64,000 nucleotides of DNA, taken from positions 55,921-119,920 of the forward strand of contig CATOSU010000014.1 of the NCBI GenBank assembly GCA_951812615.1, given 5' to 3'. Both the position numbers and the translations under genes were made by a program. Positions 43,765-52,587 of the stretch are shown here, one piece after another. Numbering within the stretch: position 1 is the stretch's first letter; each line of letters begins with the position of its first letter. This stretch comes from an uncultured Paracoccaceae bacterium. Its GTDB lineage: Bacteria; Pseudomonadota; Alphaproteobacteria; Rhodobacterales; Rhodobacteraceae. The notes beneath the pieces are model-generated. The model ran no database searches. It was not told where the DNA came from and worked only from the letters and a program-made list of their open reading frames with translations.

Positions 43765-43889
43765 GCCCACAGGGCCAGCCCTGCGTGGTACCGACTGCGG
43801 GCGGTCCGGTCGTTTTGGCCGGGCCGCCCCGGCATTTTGGGGCAGACACCGTCCCGGGCCTGTTCCATACTCTGCTGCGGAGGATGCCC

Positions 43890-44858
43890 ATGGACCGATT
43901 TGATACAGCCCCCGAAACCGCCCTGGACTGGCACCGCGCCGGCAAGGGCGCCGCGCTGGCCACCGTGGTGGAAACCTGGGGCAGCGCGCCGCGGCGCGTC
44001 GGGGCGCAGCTGGCGGTCAGCGGCGAGGGCGAGATCGAAGGCTCGGTTTCGGGCGGCTGCGTCGAGGGTGCGGTGATCATGGAGGCGCTGGAAGCGCTCG
44101 AGGACGGCGAACACCGGATGCTGGAATTCGGGGTCAGCGATGACGATGCCTTTGCCGTCGGGCTGGCCTGTGGCGGCACGATCCGGGTGCTGGTTGAACC
44201 GGTCGGCGGGGCAATGCCGGCCGACCTGCTGGAGGAGCTGGTCGCGGCCCGGGCCGGGCGGACGGCGCTGGCCTATGAGGTGCATCTGGCCGACGGCGTC
44301 CGGCGTCTGCTGCATAACGGGCACCCCGAGCGGATGCGGATGGACCGGTCGGGGTTCGAGGAGGATGGCGAAACCTTCGTGGCAATCCATAACCCGCCGC
44401 TGCGCCTGATCGTCGTGGGCGCGGTGCATATCGCGCAGGCGTTGGTGCCGATGGCGCGGATTGCCGGGTACGATCCGGTTGTCATCGACCCGCGCGAGGC
44501 CTTTGCCTCGGCCACGCGGTTCCCGGATACCCGGCTGATGCATGACTGGCCGGACGAGGCGGTGGCCGCGCTGGGGCTGGATGCACGCACGGCGCTGGTG
44601 CTGCTGACCCATGACCCCAAGCTTGATGACCCCGCGCTCGAGGCGGCGCTGACAGCTGACTGTTTCTATATCGGCGCGCTGGGGTCGACCCGGACCCATG
44701 CCAAGCGCGCAGAACGGATGGCCGCCGCCGGTCATTCCGACCCGGCGATTGCCCGGATCCATGGCCCCGTCGGGCTTGATATCGGCGCGGCCGGTCCGGC
44801 CGAGATCGCGGTGGCCATCCTGGCCCAGATGACCGCCGTGCTGCGGGGCAGGGCGTGA
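43890..44858 (+). CDS. XdhC/CoxF-like molybdenum hydroxylase maturation factor
   Basis: A 322-residue XdhC-family protein. The N-terminal XdhC/CoxI domain has ETWGSAPRRVGAQ (28-40) and GSVSGGCVEGAV (51-62); the C-terminal Rossmann domain has LIVVGAVHIAQALVPMARIAGY and FYIGALGSTRTHAKR. XdhC proteins bind molybdenum cofactor and help insert its sulfurated form into xanthine-dehydrogenase-type enzymes. ATG 43890 is chosen, with GGAGG six bases before it. The next gene overlaps its stop. Confidence 0.87.
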   Translation: MDRFDTAPETALDWHRAGKGAALATVVETWGSAPRRVGAQLAVSGEGEIEGSVSGGCVEGAVIMEALEALEDGEHRMLEFGVSDDDAFAVGLACGGTIRVLVEPVGGAMPADLLEELVAARAGRTALAYEVHLADGVRRLLHNGHPERMRMDRSGFEEDGETFVAIHNPPLRLIVVGAVHIAQALVPMARIAGYDPVVIDPREAFASATRFPDTRLMHDWPDEAVAALGLDARTALVLLTHDPKLDDPALEAALTADCFYIGALGSTRTHAKRAERMAAAGHSDPAIARIHGPVGLDIGAAGPAEIAVAILAQMTAVLRGRA

Positions 44859-45853
44859 AATTCGGCCCGGTCCGACCGGAGGCCGCAGAGGGTGCAATCC
44901 TGGCCCATTCGGTCCGGCTGAAGGACCGGCGGCTGCGCAAGGGCACCGGTCTGAGTGCCGCCGATATTGCCGATCTGACCGCCGGGGGCATCCGCGAGGT
45001 GATCGTGGCCCGGCCTGATCCCGGGGACATTCAGGAAAACGCTGCGGCGGCACGGCTGGCCGCGGCGCTGGTTCCTGATCCGGGGCGCTCCGGGCTGCGC
45101 GTGGCCGATCCCTTTACCGGACGGGTGAACCTGATCGCCGAGGGTCCCGGCGTTGCCGTGCTGGACGTGCCGGCGCTGGAGGCGTTCAACCGCGTGAACC
45201 CGATGATCACCATCGCCACGGTGCCGCGTTATCAGCAGATGGCCGCGGGCGGGATGGTGGCCACGATCAAGATCATTTCTTATGCCGTGCCGGAACGCGA
45301 CGTGGACATCGCCGCGCGGGCCGCACCGGCCGCACTGCGCATGGCCACACCGGTTTTTGGCAGTGCCGGTCTGGTGGTGACCAACATTCCCGGCGGGCCG
45401 GACAATGCCAAAGGCATCCGGGCGATGACCGACCGGGTCTCGGCGCTGGGCATGGAGATGGCCGAGATCCGGGAAACCCGCCATGACCCGGATGCGCTGG
45501 CCGCGGCGCTGGGCGATCTGAAAGGCGATATGGCGATGATCCTGACGGGATCGGCAACCTCGGATATCGACGATGTGGCCCCCGCGGCGGTGCGGATGGC
45601 CGGCGGCAAGGTCGAACGTTTCGGCATGCCGGTGGATCCCGGCAACCTGCTGTTTATCGGGGCGCTGGGCCCGCGTCCGGTCATCGGGCTGCCGGGCTGC
45701 GCCCGGTCGCCGGCGCTGAACGGGGCCGACTGGGTGCTGTCGCGCGTGGCCTGCGGTATCGCGGTGACGGATGCCGATATTGCTGCGATGGGTGTTGGCG
45801 GGCTGCTCAAGGAAATCCCGACCCGGCCGCAACCGCGGGCAGGGCGGCGGTAA
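44855..45853 (+). CDS. Molybdopterin-binding (MoCF-like) protein
   Basis: A 332-residue protein with a MoCF/MoeA-like molybdopterin-binding domain in its C-terminal half (LVVTNIPGGPDNAKGIRAMT, ILTGSATSDIDDV, VIGLPGCARSPALNGADW). The N-terminal AHSVRLKDRRLRKGTGLSAADI resembles the start of MobA-associated or MoeA-type proteins. It lacks the cytidylyltransferase domain often fused to it in relatives. The start is GTG 44855, overlapping the XdhC-like stop. It probably handles the cofactor for the CoxL-type enzyme. Confidence 0.75.
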   Translation: MKFGPVRPEAAEGAILAHSVRLKDRRLRKGTGLSAADIADLTAGGIREVIVARPDPGDIQENAAAARLAAALVPDPGRSGLRVADPFTGRVNLIAEGPGVAVLDVPALEAFNRVNPMITIATVPRYQQMAAGGMVATIKIISYAVPERDVDIAARAAPAALRMATPVFGSAGLVVTNIPGGPDNAKGIRAMTDRVSALGMEMAEIRETRHDPDALAAALGDLKGDMAMILTGSATSDIDDVAPAAVRMAGGKVERFGMPVDPGNLLFIGALGPRPVIGLPGCARSPALNGADWVLSRVACGIAVTDADIAAMGVGGLLKEIPTRPQPRAGRR

Positions 45854-45929
45854 CTCCGACATCAATTCCGGGCGGACGTGCTCATGAATACCTCGCGACC
45901 AACGGGTTCTCTGCGAAAACTCATGCCGC

Positions 45930-46682
45930 CTACCATTTTCCGACGGTTGCGCCACCTTCCAGCGGCAGGGCCGCGCCGTTGATGAATCCGGCCTCAGCCG
46001 AGGCCAGAAACAGCACCGCCGCCGCGCATTCGGCCAGCGTGCCGATGCGTTGCAGCGGATAGGCCATTTGCTGTTGGCGGATGCCTTCATCCTCGTCCCC
46101 GTTCACCGCGAACCCTGCCCGTGACATGTCGGTTTCGATCACGCCGGGGCAGAGCGCGTTGACGCGGATATCGGGGGCCAGTTCCATCGCCATGGACCGG
46201 GTCAGGTTCACCACCGCGCCCTTGGACGCGCAATAGGCGCTGGAACCGGGATAACCGTTCAGCCCGCTTTCCGAGGCGATGTTGACGATGTTGCCTTTTG
46301 CCGCCTGCAATGCGGGCAAGGCGGCCTGAGTGCAGAACTGCACGCTTTTGACATTGGCGTTCATGATCAGGTCCCAGTGGGCCTCCTGCGTGTCCGCGAT
46401 GGCTTCGCGGATGAACACGCCGGCATTGTTGATCAGCACGTCGAGCCCGCCGAAGGCCTCCAGCGCGGCGGCCACCGCAGCCCTGCAGCCGGCCACGGTG
46501 GTCACGTCGCCGGGCGCGGGCACGCCGCCCAGCTCTGCCGCCGCAGCCGTGGCCGAAGCCACAGTGCGTCCGCCGATGGCCACGCGGGCCCCTTCGGCGA
46601 GGAAGGCGGCGGCACAGGCCCGCCCGATGCCCCGGCTGGCGCCGGTGACCAGAACCCGTTTGCCGGAAAACCGTTGTTCCAT
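45930..46682 (-). CDS. Short-chain dehydrogenase/reductase
   Basis: A 250-residue classical SDR. The nucleotide motif TGASRGIG is at 13-20, NNAG at 85-88, catalytic Ser139 (or 137), Tyr150 and Lys154 in SAYCASK. A threonine-lacking acidic residue after strand 2 is not obvious (IGGRT), so NADP(H) is likely. Substrate unknown. It runs on the minus strand together with the quinone-oxidoreductase-like gene, between the maturation genes and coxS. Confidence 0.85.
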   Translation of the reverse strand: MEQRFSGKRVLVTGASRGIGRACAAAFLAEGARVAIGGRTVASATAAAAELGGVPAPGDVTTVAGCRAAVAAALEAFGGLDVLINNAGVFIREAIADTQEAHWDLIMNANVKSVQFCTQAALPALQAAKGNIVNIASESGLNGYPGSSAYCASKGAVVNLTRSMAMELAPDIRVNALCPGVIETDMSRAGFAVNGDEDEGIRQQQMAYPLQRIGTLAECAAAVLFLASAEAGFINGAALPLEGGATVGKW

Positions 46683-46687
46683 CACAA

Positions 46688-47662
46688 TTATACCTCCAGC
46701 ACGATACGGCCTGCCACTTCGCGCCGGCCAAGGATGCGCATTGCTTCGGCGGCTTCGGTCAGCGGCATCACCCGGTCCACGCGCGGGTGCAGCCGGCCGG
46801 CTGCGATCCAGCTGAACACCTCTTTTGCCGCCCGGGCCGCGTCGTCGGGGCACTGGTCCAGCCACGCACCCGAAAACACGCCCACCACCGAGAAACTCTT
46901 GAGCAGGGGCAGGTTCATCCGCAGCGCCGGGATCTCGCCGCCAACAAAGCCCACCGGCGACAGCCGCCCGCCCCAGGCCATGCAACGCGCCAGCGTCTGA
47001 AACACATCGCCGCCGATCATGTCGATGCAGACATCGAGCCCGCTGCCTCCGGTCAGATTGTCGACCTGCGCCCGCAGGTCGCCGTCGCCATAGGTCACGA
47101 CCGCATCGGCGCCGCCCGCCCGCGCCCGTTCGGCCTTGGCCGCATCGCCGACCCCGGCGATCACCCGGGCGCCCAGCATCCGGCCCAGATCCATCACCGC
47201 CATGCCGACCCCGCCCGTTGCACCGGTGACCAGCAGCGTTTCGCGGGATTTCAGCACGCAGCGGTCGATCAGCGCGGCATAGGCCGCCAGGTAGTTTTCC
47301 AGAACCGAGGCGGCGACGATGTCGTCAACCCCGTCCGGCACCGGGGCGCAGCGCCAGTGTTTGGCCACCAGCCGTTCAGCATAACCGCCATGCCAGACCT
47401 GCGCCGCGACCCGGTCGCCGACACGGTAACCCGGCACATCGCGGCCCACCGCCAGCACCGTGCCGGCGGCCTCGGTGCCCGGCACATAGGGCAGGTCGGG
47501 GCGCATCTGATAGCGGCCTTCGGTCATCAGCTTGTCCATGTAGCTGACCGAGGCGGTCCGCACCGCGACCAGCAATTCGTCGCCGGCTGGCTCGGGCACG
47601 GGCGCCTGACCTGTTTCCAGCGCGTCGGGGCCGTCGAACGCAGTGCACAGAACGGCACGCAT
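46688..47662 (-). CDS. Zinc-independent quinone-oxidoreductase-like MDR dehydrogenase
   Basis: A 324-residue medium-chain dehydrogenase of the quinone oxidoreductase (QOR) branch. The GroES-like domain contains YVPGTEAAGTVLAVG; the cofactor domain has LVTGATGGVGMAVMDLGRMLGA. The cysteine/histidine zinc ligands of alcohol dehydrogenases are absent. Substrate unknown. ATG 47662 is preferred over GTG 47665. It is separated from the SDR by five bases, and the 234-bp gap before coxS (47663-47896) must carry divergent promoters; no motif was recognised there. Confidence 0.85.
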   Translation of the reverse strand: MRAVLCTAFDGPDALETGQAPVPEPAGDELLVAVRTASVSYMDKLMTEGRYQMRPDLPYVPGTEAAGTVLAVGRDVPGYRVGDRVAAQVWHGGYAERLVAKHWRCAPVPDGVDDIVAASVLENYLAAYAALIDRCVLKSRETLLVTGATGGVGMAVMDLGRMLGARVIAGVGDAAKAERARAGGADAVVTYGDGDLRAQVDNLTGGSGLDVCIDMIGGDVFQTLARCMAWGGRLSPVGFVGGEIPALRMNLPLLKSFSVVGVFSGAWLDQCPDDAARAAKEVFSWIAAGRLHPRVDRVMPLTEAAEAMRILGRREVAGRIVLEV

Positions 47663-47896
47663 CACGGATGTCCCGCAGGCGGGATCCGGCCGGTAGGCGG
47701 GATTGAATTCATGGCGTTGCGGTCCTTTTGCCTTGCTGTTGTGCCAGCCTATCCAGCCCGGCCCGGCGGTTCCAGCACCAACCGCGGCGGCTGTGCCGGG
47801 CGCATGGGCGCCGGGCCGGAAACTAAGCCCTTCTCAAGCCGGGAATTGCATGTTTAACTTCCCGCAGAGGAAGCTAATTTCAAATGGGAGGAATTC

Positions 47897-48382
47897 ATGA
47901 CACAGGTCTCGATGACCGTGAACGGTAAGGCCGCGTCGGGGGATGTGGAGGGGCGTACGCTGCTCTCTGCATTTCTGCGCGAAAACCTTGGCCTCACAGG
48001 TACCCATATCGGCTGCGATACCAGCCAGTGCGGCGCTTGCGTTGTCCATGTGGACGGGAACGCGGTGAAAGCCTGCACCATGCTGGCGGTCGAAGCTGAC
48101 GGCGCAAGCGTGGACACGATCGAAGGGCAGGCCAATGCCGACGGGTCGCTGAACGTGATCCAGCAGGCGTTTCAGGATCACCACGGGCTGCAATGCGGGT
48201 TCTGCACACCGGGCATGGTGATGTCCGCGGCGGCCCTGCTGAAGGACAACCCGAAGCCGACCGAGGCCGAGGTGCGCCACTATCTGGAAGGCAATCTGTG
48301 CCGCTGTACCGGGTATCATAACATCGTCAAGGCGATCATGGCCGCGTCCGGTCAGGACGTCGGCGCCATCGCGGCGGAATAA
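47897..48382 (+). CDS. coxS: Molybdenum hydroxylase small subunit, CoxS type (2Fe-2S)
   Basis: A 161-residue iron-sulfur subunit. All eight cluster ligands are present: Cys40, Cys45, Cys48 and Cys60 for the plant-ferredoxin-like cluster, and Cys100, Cys103, Cys135 and Cys137 for the second. It passes electrons from the molybdenum site of CoxL to FAD in CoxM. A GGGAGGAA site precedes the ATG. It is first in the coxS-coxL-coxM unit, the order usual for form II enzymes. Confidence 0.94.
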   Translation: MTQVSMTVNGKAASGDVEGRTLLSAFLRENLGLTGTHIGCDTSQCGACVVHVDGNAVKACTMLAVEADGASVDTIEGQANADGSLNVIQQAFQDHHGLQCGFCTPGMVMSAAALLKDNPKPTEAEVRHYLEGNLCRCTGYHNIVKAIMAASGQDVGAIAAE

Positions 48383-48460
48383 GCCGGTCTGCACGCCCGT
48401 ACGGGCAGCACGGACCAAGGCAGCGGCGTCCTGCAGACGCCATCCCAGGGAGGAAGTATC

Positions 48461-50824
48461 ATGCCAAAGGATCATGGCATCGGCGCAGCACCGAAGCGGC
48501 GCGAAGACCTGAGGTTCCTGACCGGAACCGGAAACTATACCGACGACATCAATCTGAACGGACAGGCGCACGTGTTTTTCCTGCGCGCCGATGTGGCGCA
48601 CGCGAAGATCAACGGACTGAATTCCGACGCCGCGGCGGCGATGCCGGGCGTTGTGCGCATTTTCACCGGCGCGGATTTCGAAGGCGTGGGCGGGCTGCCC
48701 TGCGGCTGGCAGATCCATTCCAAGGACGGATCGCCGATGAACGAGCCGCCGCACCCGGTGATTGCACAGGGCAAGATCCGTTACGTCGGCGAAATCGTCG
48801 CTGCCGTGGTGGCTGATACGCTGGAACAGGCGCGCGATGCCGCCGAGGCGATCGAGCTGGATCTTGAGGAACTGCCCGCGGTGGTCGACATGAAGGCCGC
48901 GCTGGCCGATGGCTCGGCACTGGTGCATGACGAGGTTCCGAACAACCGCTGCTACGACTGGGGCTTTGTCGAGGACAACGCGGCGGCCACGGACGAGGCG
49001 ATCAAGAACGCCGCGCACGTGACCACGCTGGAGCTGGTCAACAACCGGCTGGTGGCGAACCCGATGGAGCCGCGCGTGGCGATCGGTGACTATACGCGCC
49101 ACAACGATGAATCCACGCTCTATACCACGTCGCAGAACCCGCATGTGATCCGCCTGTTGATGGGCGCCTTCGTGCTGGGCATCCCCGAGCACAAGCTGCG
49201 GGTGATCGCGCCCGATGTGGGCGGCGGTTTCGGCACCAAGATCTTCCACTACGCGGAAGAGGCGTTTGTCACCTTCGCGTCGAAACAGATCAACCGTGCG
49301 ATCAAGTGGACCTCGTCGCGGTCCGAAGCGTTCATCTCGGACGCGCAGGGACGCGACCACGTCACCACCATCGAACTGGCGCTGGATGCGGACAACAATT
49401 TCACCGCTGTGCGCACCCATACGCTGGCCAATATGGGCGCGTACCTTTCGACCTTTTCGACCTCGGTGCCGACCTATCTGCATGGCACGCTGATGGCGGG
49501 GAACTACACGACGCCGAATATCCACGTGAACGTGCAGGCGGTGTTTACCAACACCGTGCCGGTGGACGCCTATCGCGGCGCCGGGCGGCCCGAGGCCACG
49601 TTCCAGCTGGAACGTGTGATCGACAAGGCGGCGCGCGAGCTGGGCGTCGACCCGATCGCGCTGCGCCGGCAGAACTTCATCTCGGAGTTTCCCTATGCCA
49701 CGCCGGTGGCGCTGGAATATGACACCGGCGACTATCCGGCGACGATGGACAAGCTGGAAGAGATCGCCGACATCGCGGGCTTTGCCGCCCGTCGTGCGGC
49801 AAGCGAGGCCAACGGCAAACTGCGCGGGCTTGGCGTGAACTGCTATATCGAGGCCTGCGGCATCGCGCCGTCGAACGTGGCCGGTGCGCTGGGCGCGCGG
49901 GCGGGGCTCTATGAAAGCGCGACGGTGCGGGTGAATGCCACCGGCGGGGTCGTGGTGATGACCGGGGCACACAGCCACGGGCAGGGGCACGAAACCTCCT
50001 TCCCGCAGGTCATTGCCGAGATGATCGGCATCGACGAAGGCCAGGTCGAGATCGTGCATGGCGATACCGGCCGCGGCGCAATGGGCATGGGCACCTATGG
50101 TTCGCGCTCGATTGCCGTCGGCGGGGCCGCGATGGTGCGGGCAACCGAGAAGATCATCAACAAGGCCAAGAAGATCGCGGCGCACCTGCTGGAAGCCTCG
50201 GATGCCGATATCGAGCTGAAGGACGGCACCTTCACGGTGGCGGGCACCGACAAGTCCGTCGCCTGGGGCGATGTCTGTCTGACAGCCTACGTGCCGCATA
50301 ACTACCCGCTCGAAGACCTTGAGCCGGGGCTGGAGGAAACCGCGTTTTACGACCCGGCCAACTTCACCTTCCCTTCGGGCGCCTATGCCTGCGAGGTCGA
50401 GGTTGATCCGGATACCGGTGCGGTCAGCGTTGAGCGGTTCTCGGCGGCGGATGATTTCGGCAACATCATCAACCCGATGATCGTCGACGGGCAGGTGCAT
50501 GGCGGTATCGGCCAGGGCATCGGCCAGGCGTTGCGTGAGACCACGGTGTTCGACGAAAACGGCCAGCTGCTGAGCGCGTCCTACATGGACTACGCGATGC
50601 CGCGCGCTGACGACGTGCCGTTCTACGCGGTCGACCATTCCTGCCAGACGCCGTGCACGCATAATCCGCTGGGTGTGAAGGGCTGTGGCGAGGCCGGGGC
50701 GATCGGATCGCCGCCGGCGGTTGTCAACGCGGTGATCGACGCGCTGAATTCCGGTGGCCACAAGGTCGAGCATATCAACATGCCGGTGTCGCCGTCGCGT
50801 GTCTGGTCCGCGATGCAGGGATGA
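48461..50824 (+). CDS. coxL: Form II CO-dehydrogenase-like molybdenum hydroxylase large subunit
   Basis: A 787-residue molybdopterin subunit of the xanthine oxidase family. The active-site loop reads AYRGAGR (370-376), the form II (BMS) signature, instead of the Cys-bearing AYxCSFR of form I CO dehydrogenase. The catalytic Glu744 is in [25 protein letters not shown] is the first cofactor-binding block. Form II enzymes have been linked to CO in a few studies but may oxidise other substrates, so the function is open. The stop at 50824 is followed by a dispersed repeat before coxM. Confidence 0.93.
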   Translation: MPKDHGIGAAPKRREDLRFLTGTGNYTDDINLNGQAHVFFLRADVAHAKINGLNSDAAAAMPGVVRIFTGADFEGVGGLPCGWQIHSKDGSPMNEPPHPVIAQGKIRYVGEIVAAVVADTLEQARDAAEAIELDLEELPAVVDMKAALADGSALVHDEVPNNRCYDWGFVEDNAAATDEAIKNAAHVTTLELVNNRLVANPMEPRVAIGDYTRHNDESTLYTTSQNPHVIRLLMGAFVLGIPEHKLRVIAPDVGGGFGTKIFHYAEEAFVTFASKQINRAIKWTSSRSEAFISDAQGRDHVTTIELALDADNNFTAVRTHTLANMGAYLSTFSTSVPTYLHGTLMAGNYTTPNIHVNVQAVFTNTVPVDAYRGAGRPEATFQLERVIDKAARELGVDPIALRRQNFISEFPYATPVALEYDTGDYPATMDKLEEIADIAGFAARRAASEANGKLRGLGVNCYIEACGIAPSNVAGALGARAGLYESATVRVNATGGVVVMTGAHSHGQGHETSFPQVIAEMIGIDEGQVEIVHGDTGRGAMGMGTYGSRSIAVGGAAMVRATEKIINKAKKIAAHLLEASDADIELKDGTFTVAGTDKSVAWGDVCLTAYVPHNYPLEDLEPGLEETAFYDPANFTFPSGAYACEVEVDPDTGAVSVERFSAADDFGNIINPMIVDGQVHGGIGQGIGQALRETTVFDENGQLLSASYMDYAMPRADDVPFYAVDHSCQTPCTHNPLGVKGCGEAGAIGSPPAVVNAVIDALNSGGHKVEHINMPVSPSRVWSAMQG

Positions 50825-50834
50825 GGGAGCCGGC

Positions 50835-50886
50835 GGGACCGGGGGCCAGCCCCCGGACCCCCGAGGTATTTGAAAACAGAAGAAGA
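50835..50886 (-). repeat. Dispersed TTCTTCTGTTT repeat, copy D
   Basis: Read on the minus strand: TCTTCTTCTGTTTT, then AAATACCTCGGGGG, then a hairpin CCGGGGGC-TG-GCCCCCGG. It fills most of the 96-bp gap between coxL and coxM and could weaken transcription into coxM. The other copies are at 21901, 31611 and 41083. Confidence 0.75.
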
Positions 50887-50920
50887 GCAGGGGCATGCCC
50901 CGCACTTCCGGAGGAAAGAG

Positions 50921-51703
50921 ATGTATAACTTCGAGTTCGAGAAGCCCGGTACGGTCGCAGAGGCGGTCGCAGCGCTGGGTGGCGAAGACGCGCAGGCGCT
51001 GGGCGGGGGGCAGACCCTGATCCCGACGCTGAAGCAGCGATTGAACCAGCCGTCAAAGCTGGTCAGTCTGACCGGCATTGCCGAGATGAAGGGCGTGACC
51101 ATCGCTGATGGCGTGCTGACGATGGGGGGCGGTGCGACCCATGCCGAGGTGGCGGCGGATGCCTGCCCGCCGCTGGCCGCGCTGGCGGCCAATATCGGTG
51201 ACCCGGCGGTCCGCAACCGCGGCACCATCGGCGGGTCGCTGGCCAATAATGACCCGGCGGCGGATTACCCGGCGGCGATGCTGGCGCTGAAATCGACCAT
51301 CGTCACCAATTCGCGCGAAATTGCCGGGGATGATTTCTTCCAGGGCATGTTCACCACCGCGCTGGAGGAAGGTGAAATCATCACCGCGGTGCGCTGCGAT
51401 GTGCCGGACAACGGGGCAAACTATCAGAAGTTCCAGCAGCCGGCCTCGCGCTTTGCGCTGACCGGCGTGTTCGTGGCGCGTTATTCTGACGGCGTGCGCG
51501 TTGGCGTGACCGGCGCGTCCGAGGAGGGCGCGTTCCGCTGGTCCGAGGCCGAGGCCGCCCTGTCGGCGAATTTCTCGCCCGATGCGATCGACGGCCTGTC
51601 GGTCAGCGCTGACGGCATGATCGGCGATATTCACGGCACCAAGGCATATCGCGCGCATCTGGTCAGTGTGATGACGAAACGCGCGGTCGCGGCCATCGGC
51701 TGA
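50921..51703 (+). CDS. coxM: Molybdenum hydroxylase medium subunit, CoxM type (FAD)
   Basis: A 260-residue FAD subunit. FAD-binding motifs GGGQTLIPTLKQR (28-40) and NRGTIGGSLANNDPAADYP (99-117) are clear. It accepts electrons from CoxS and passes them on to the respiratory chain. The ATG at 50921 has a strong GGAGGAAAG site. A terminator hairpin follows 27 bp behind the stop. It is somewhat shorter than the 280-290 residues common for CoxM, with no visible internal gap. Confidence 0.93.
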   Translation: MYNFEFEKPGTVAEAVAALGGEDAQALGGGQTLIPTLKQRLNQPSKLVSLTGIAEMKGVTIADGVLTMGGGATHAEVAADACPPLAALAANIGDPAVRNRGTIGGSLANNDPAADYPAAMLALKSTIVTNSREIAGDDFFQGMFTTALEEGEIITAVRCDVPDNGANYQKFQQPASRFALTGVFVARYSDGVRVGVTGASEEGAFRWSEAEAALSANFSPDAIDGLSVSADGMIGDIHGTKAYRAHLVSVMTKRAVAAIG

Positions 51704-51729
51704 GACCGGCGCGTTTGAGAGAATGTCAG

Positions 51730-51763
51730 AACCTGCCCGGCATGTCGTCCGGGCAGGTTTTTT
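51730..51763 (+). terminator. Rho-independent terminator behind coxM
   Basis: Stem AACCTGCCCGG (51730-51740) pairs with CCGGGCAGGTT (51749-51759) around an 8-base loop, and a run of six T follows (51758-51763). It ends the coxS-coxL-coxM unit. Confidence 0.85.
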
Positions 51764-51781
51764 GATTTGGGAGGGGCAGAG

Positions 51782-52171
51782 ATGATCGCCGACATCTGGC
51801 ACAGCTTCCGGCGGATACCGGTATGGGTCCAGGTCTGGATCGGGGTCGTGCTTGTGCCCGTGAACCTGTTGCCGCTCCTGTTCCTGCCGCAGCCGCTGGG
51901 CGGATGGGTGGCGCTGCTGGCGGTGGGCGGCATGGCGCTGAACCTGCCGGTAATGGTGGTCACGCGCGGAATTTCAAAGGCGATGGCGCTGCCGCATCTG
52001 CTGTTGTGGATCCCGCTGGTGATCCTGCTGGCCGCGATCCTGACAAACGGCTGGGCGGGCGGCGCCTGGCGGACGGTGCTTTGGGTTATGCTGGTGGTTG
52101 ATTTGATATCGCTGGCCTTCGACATCCCGGATGCGTGGCGCTGGTGGCGGGGCGACCGGAAGATCGCCTGA
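51782..52171 (+). CDS. Small unknown membrane protein
   Basis: A 129-residue protein with four hydrophobic helices (about 15-35, 38-58, 68-90, 98-115) and a basic C-terminus WRWWRGDRK. The N-terminus IADIWHSFRRIPVWVQVWIG is typical of a small integral membrane protein family in Rhodobacterales. No function is known. It starts 18 bases behind the coxM terminator, with GGGAGGGGCAG before its ATG, so it may be expressed from its own promoter or by readthrough. Confidence 0.7.
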   Translation: MIADIWHSFRRIPVWVQVWIGVVLVPVNLLPLLFLPQPLGGWVALLAVGGMALNLPVMVVTRGISKAMALPHLLLWIPLVILLAAILTNGWAGGAWRTVLWVMLVVDLISLAFDIPDAWRWWRGDRKIA

Positions 52172-52254
52172 AGCGCGCAGGGTTTGACAGACATCAAGGT
52201 GCCCGGGCCGGGCGCGTGTTATCCTGAGGGGCCACTGAACCGAAGGAGCGCAGT

Positions 52255-52581
52255 ATGGCCGAAAAAGCAAAATCACCCGATGTCAGCCAGATGGCAGAGA
52301 AAATCGCCGATTATCAGCAGATGGGCCTTAAGTCCATGAACCTGATGGGCGTCGACTGGGTCGAGCGGATGAGTGACATCAGCGCTGAAATGTTCGGCTT
52401 CATGGCCGAACGCTTTAAGAAGGACGTGGAACTGCAGCACCGCCTGCTGCATTGCAAAACCCCGGCAGAGCTGCAGAAAGTGCAGATCGACTTCTTCCAG
52501 ACCGCCATCGACCGCTATACCGAGGAAACCGGGCGGATGATGGAGCTGGGTCAGAAGATGTTCGAGCCGGTCAAGGACTGA
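52255..52581 (+). CDS. Phasin family protein
   Basis: A 108-residue, almost wholly helical protein of the phasin type. The heptad-rich stretch QMAEKIADYQQMGLKSMNLM and the CKTPAELQKVQIDFFQTAIDRY block are characteristic of phasin-2 proteins. Phasins coat polyhydroxyalkanoate granules; short ones can have other roles. GAAGGAG precedes the ATG. It stands alone between the small membrane protein and the convergent gene at 52588. Confidence 0.82.
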   Translation: MAEKAKSPDVSQMAEKIADYQQMGLKSMNLMGVDWVERMSDISAEMFGFMAERFKKDVELQHRLLHCKTPAELQKVQIDFFQTAIDRYTEETGRMMELGQKMFEPVKD

Positions 52582-52587
52582 TCCGGG

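Noticed and set aside
47663..47896. A riboswitch (for example Mo-co type) in the gap before coxS
   Set aside because: No convincing multi-stem structure or conserved core could be seen; the gap looks like an ordinary divergent promoter region.
47834..50905. A 1023-codon open frame on the minus strand opposite coxS-coxL
   Set aside because: It is a GC-bias shadow of the coxS and coxL codons: rich in Arg, His and Gln, without any domain, while coxL on the plus strand matches its family over the full length.
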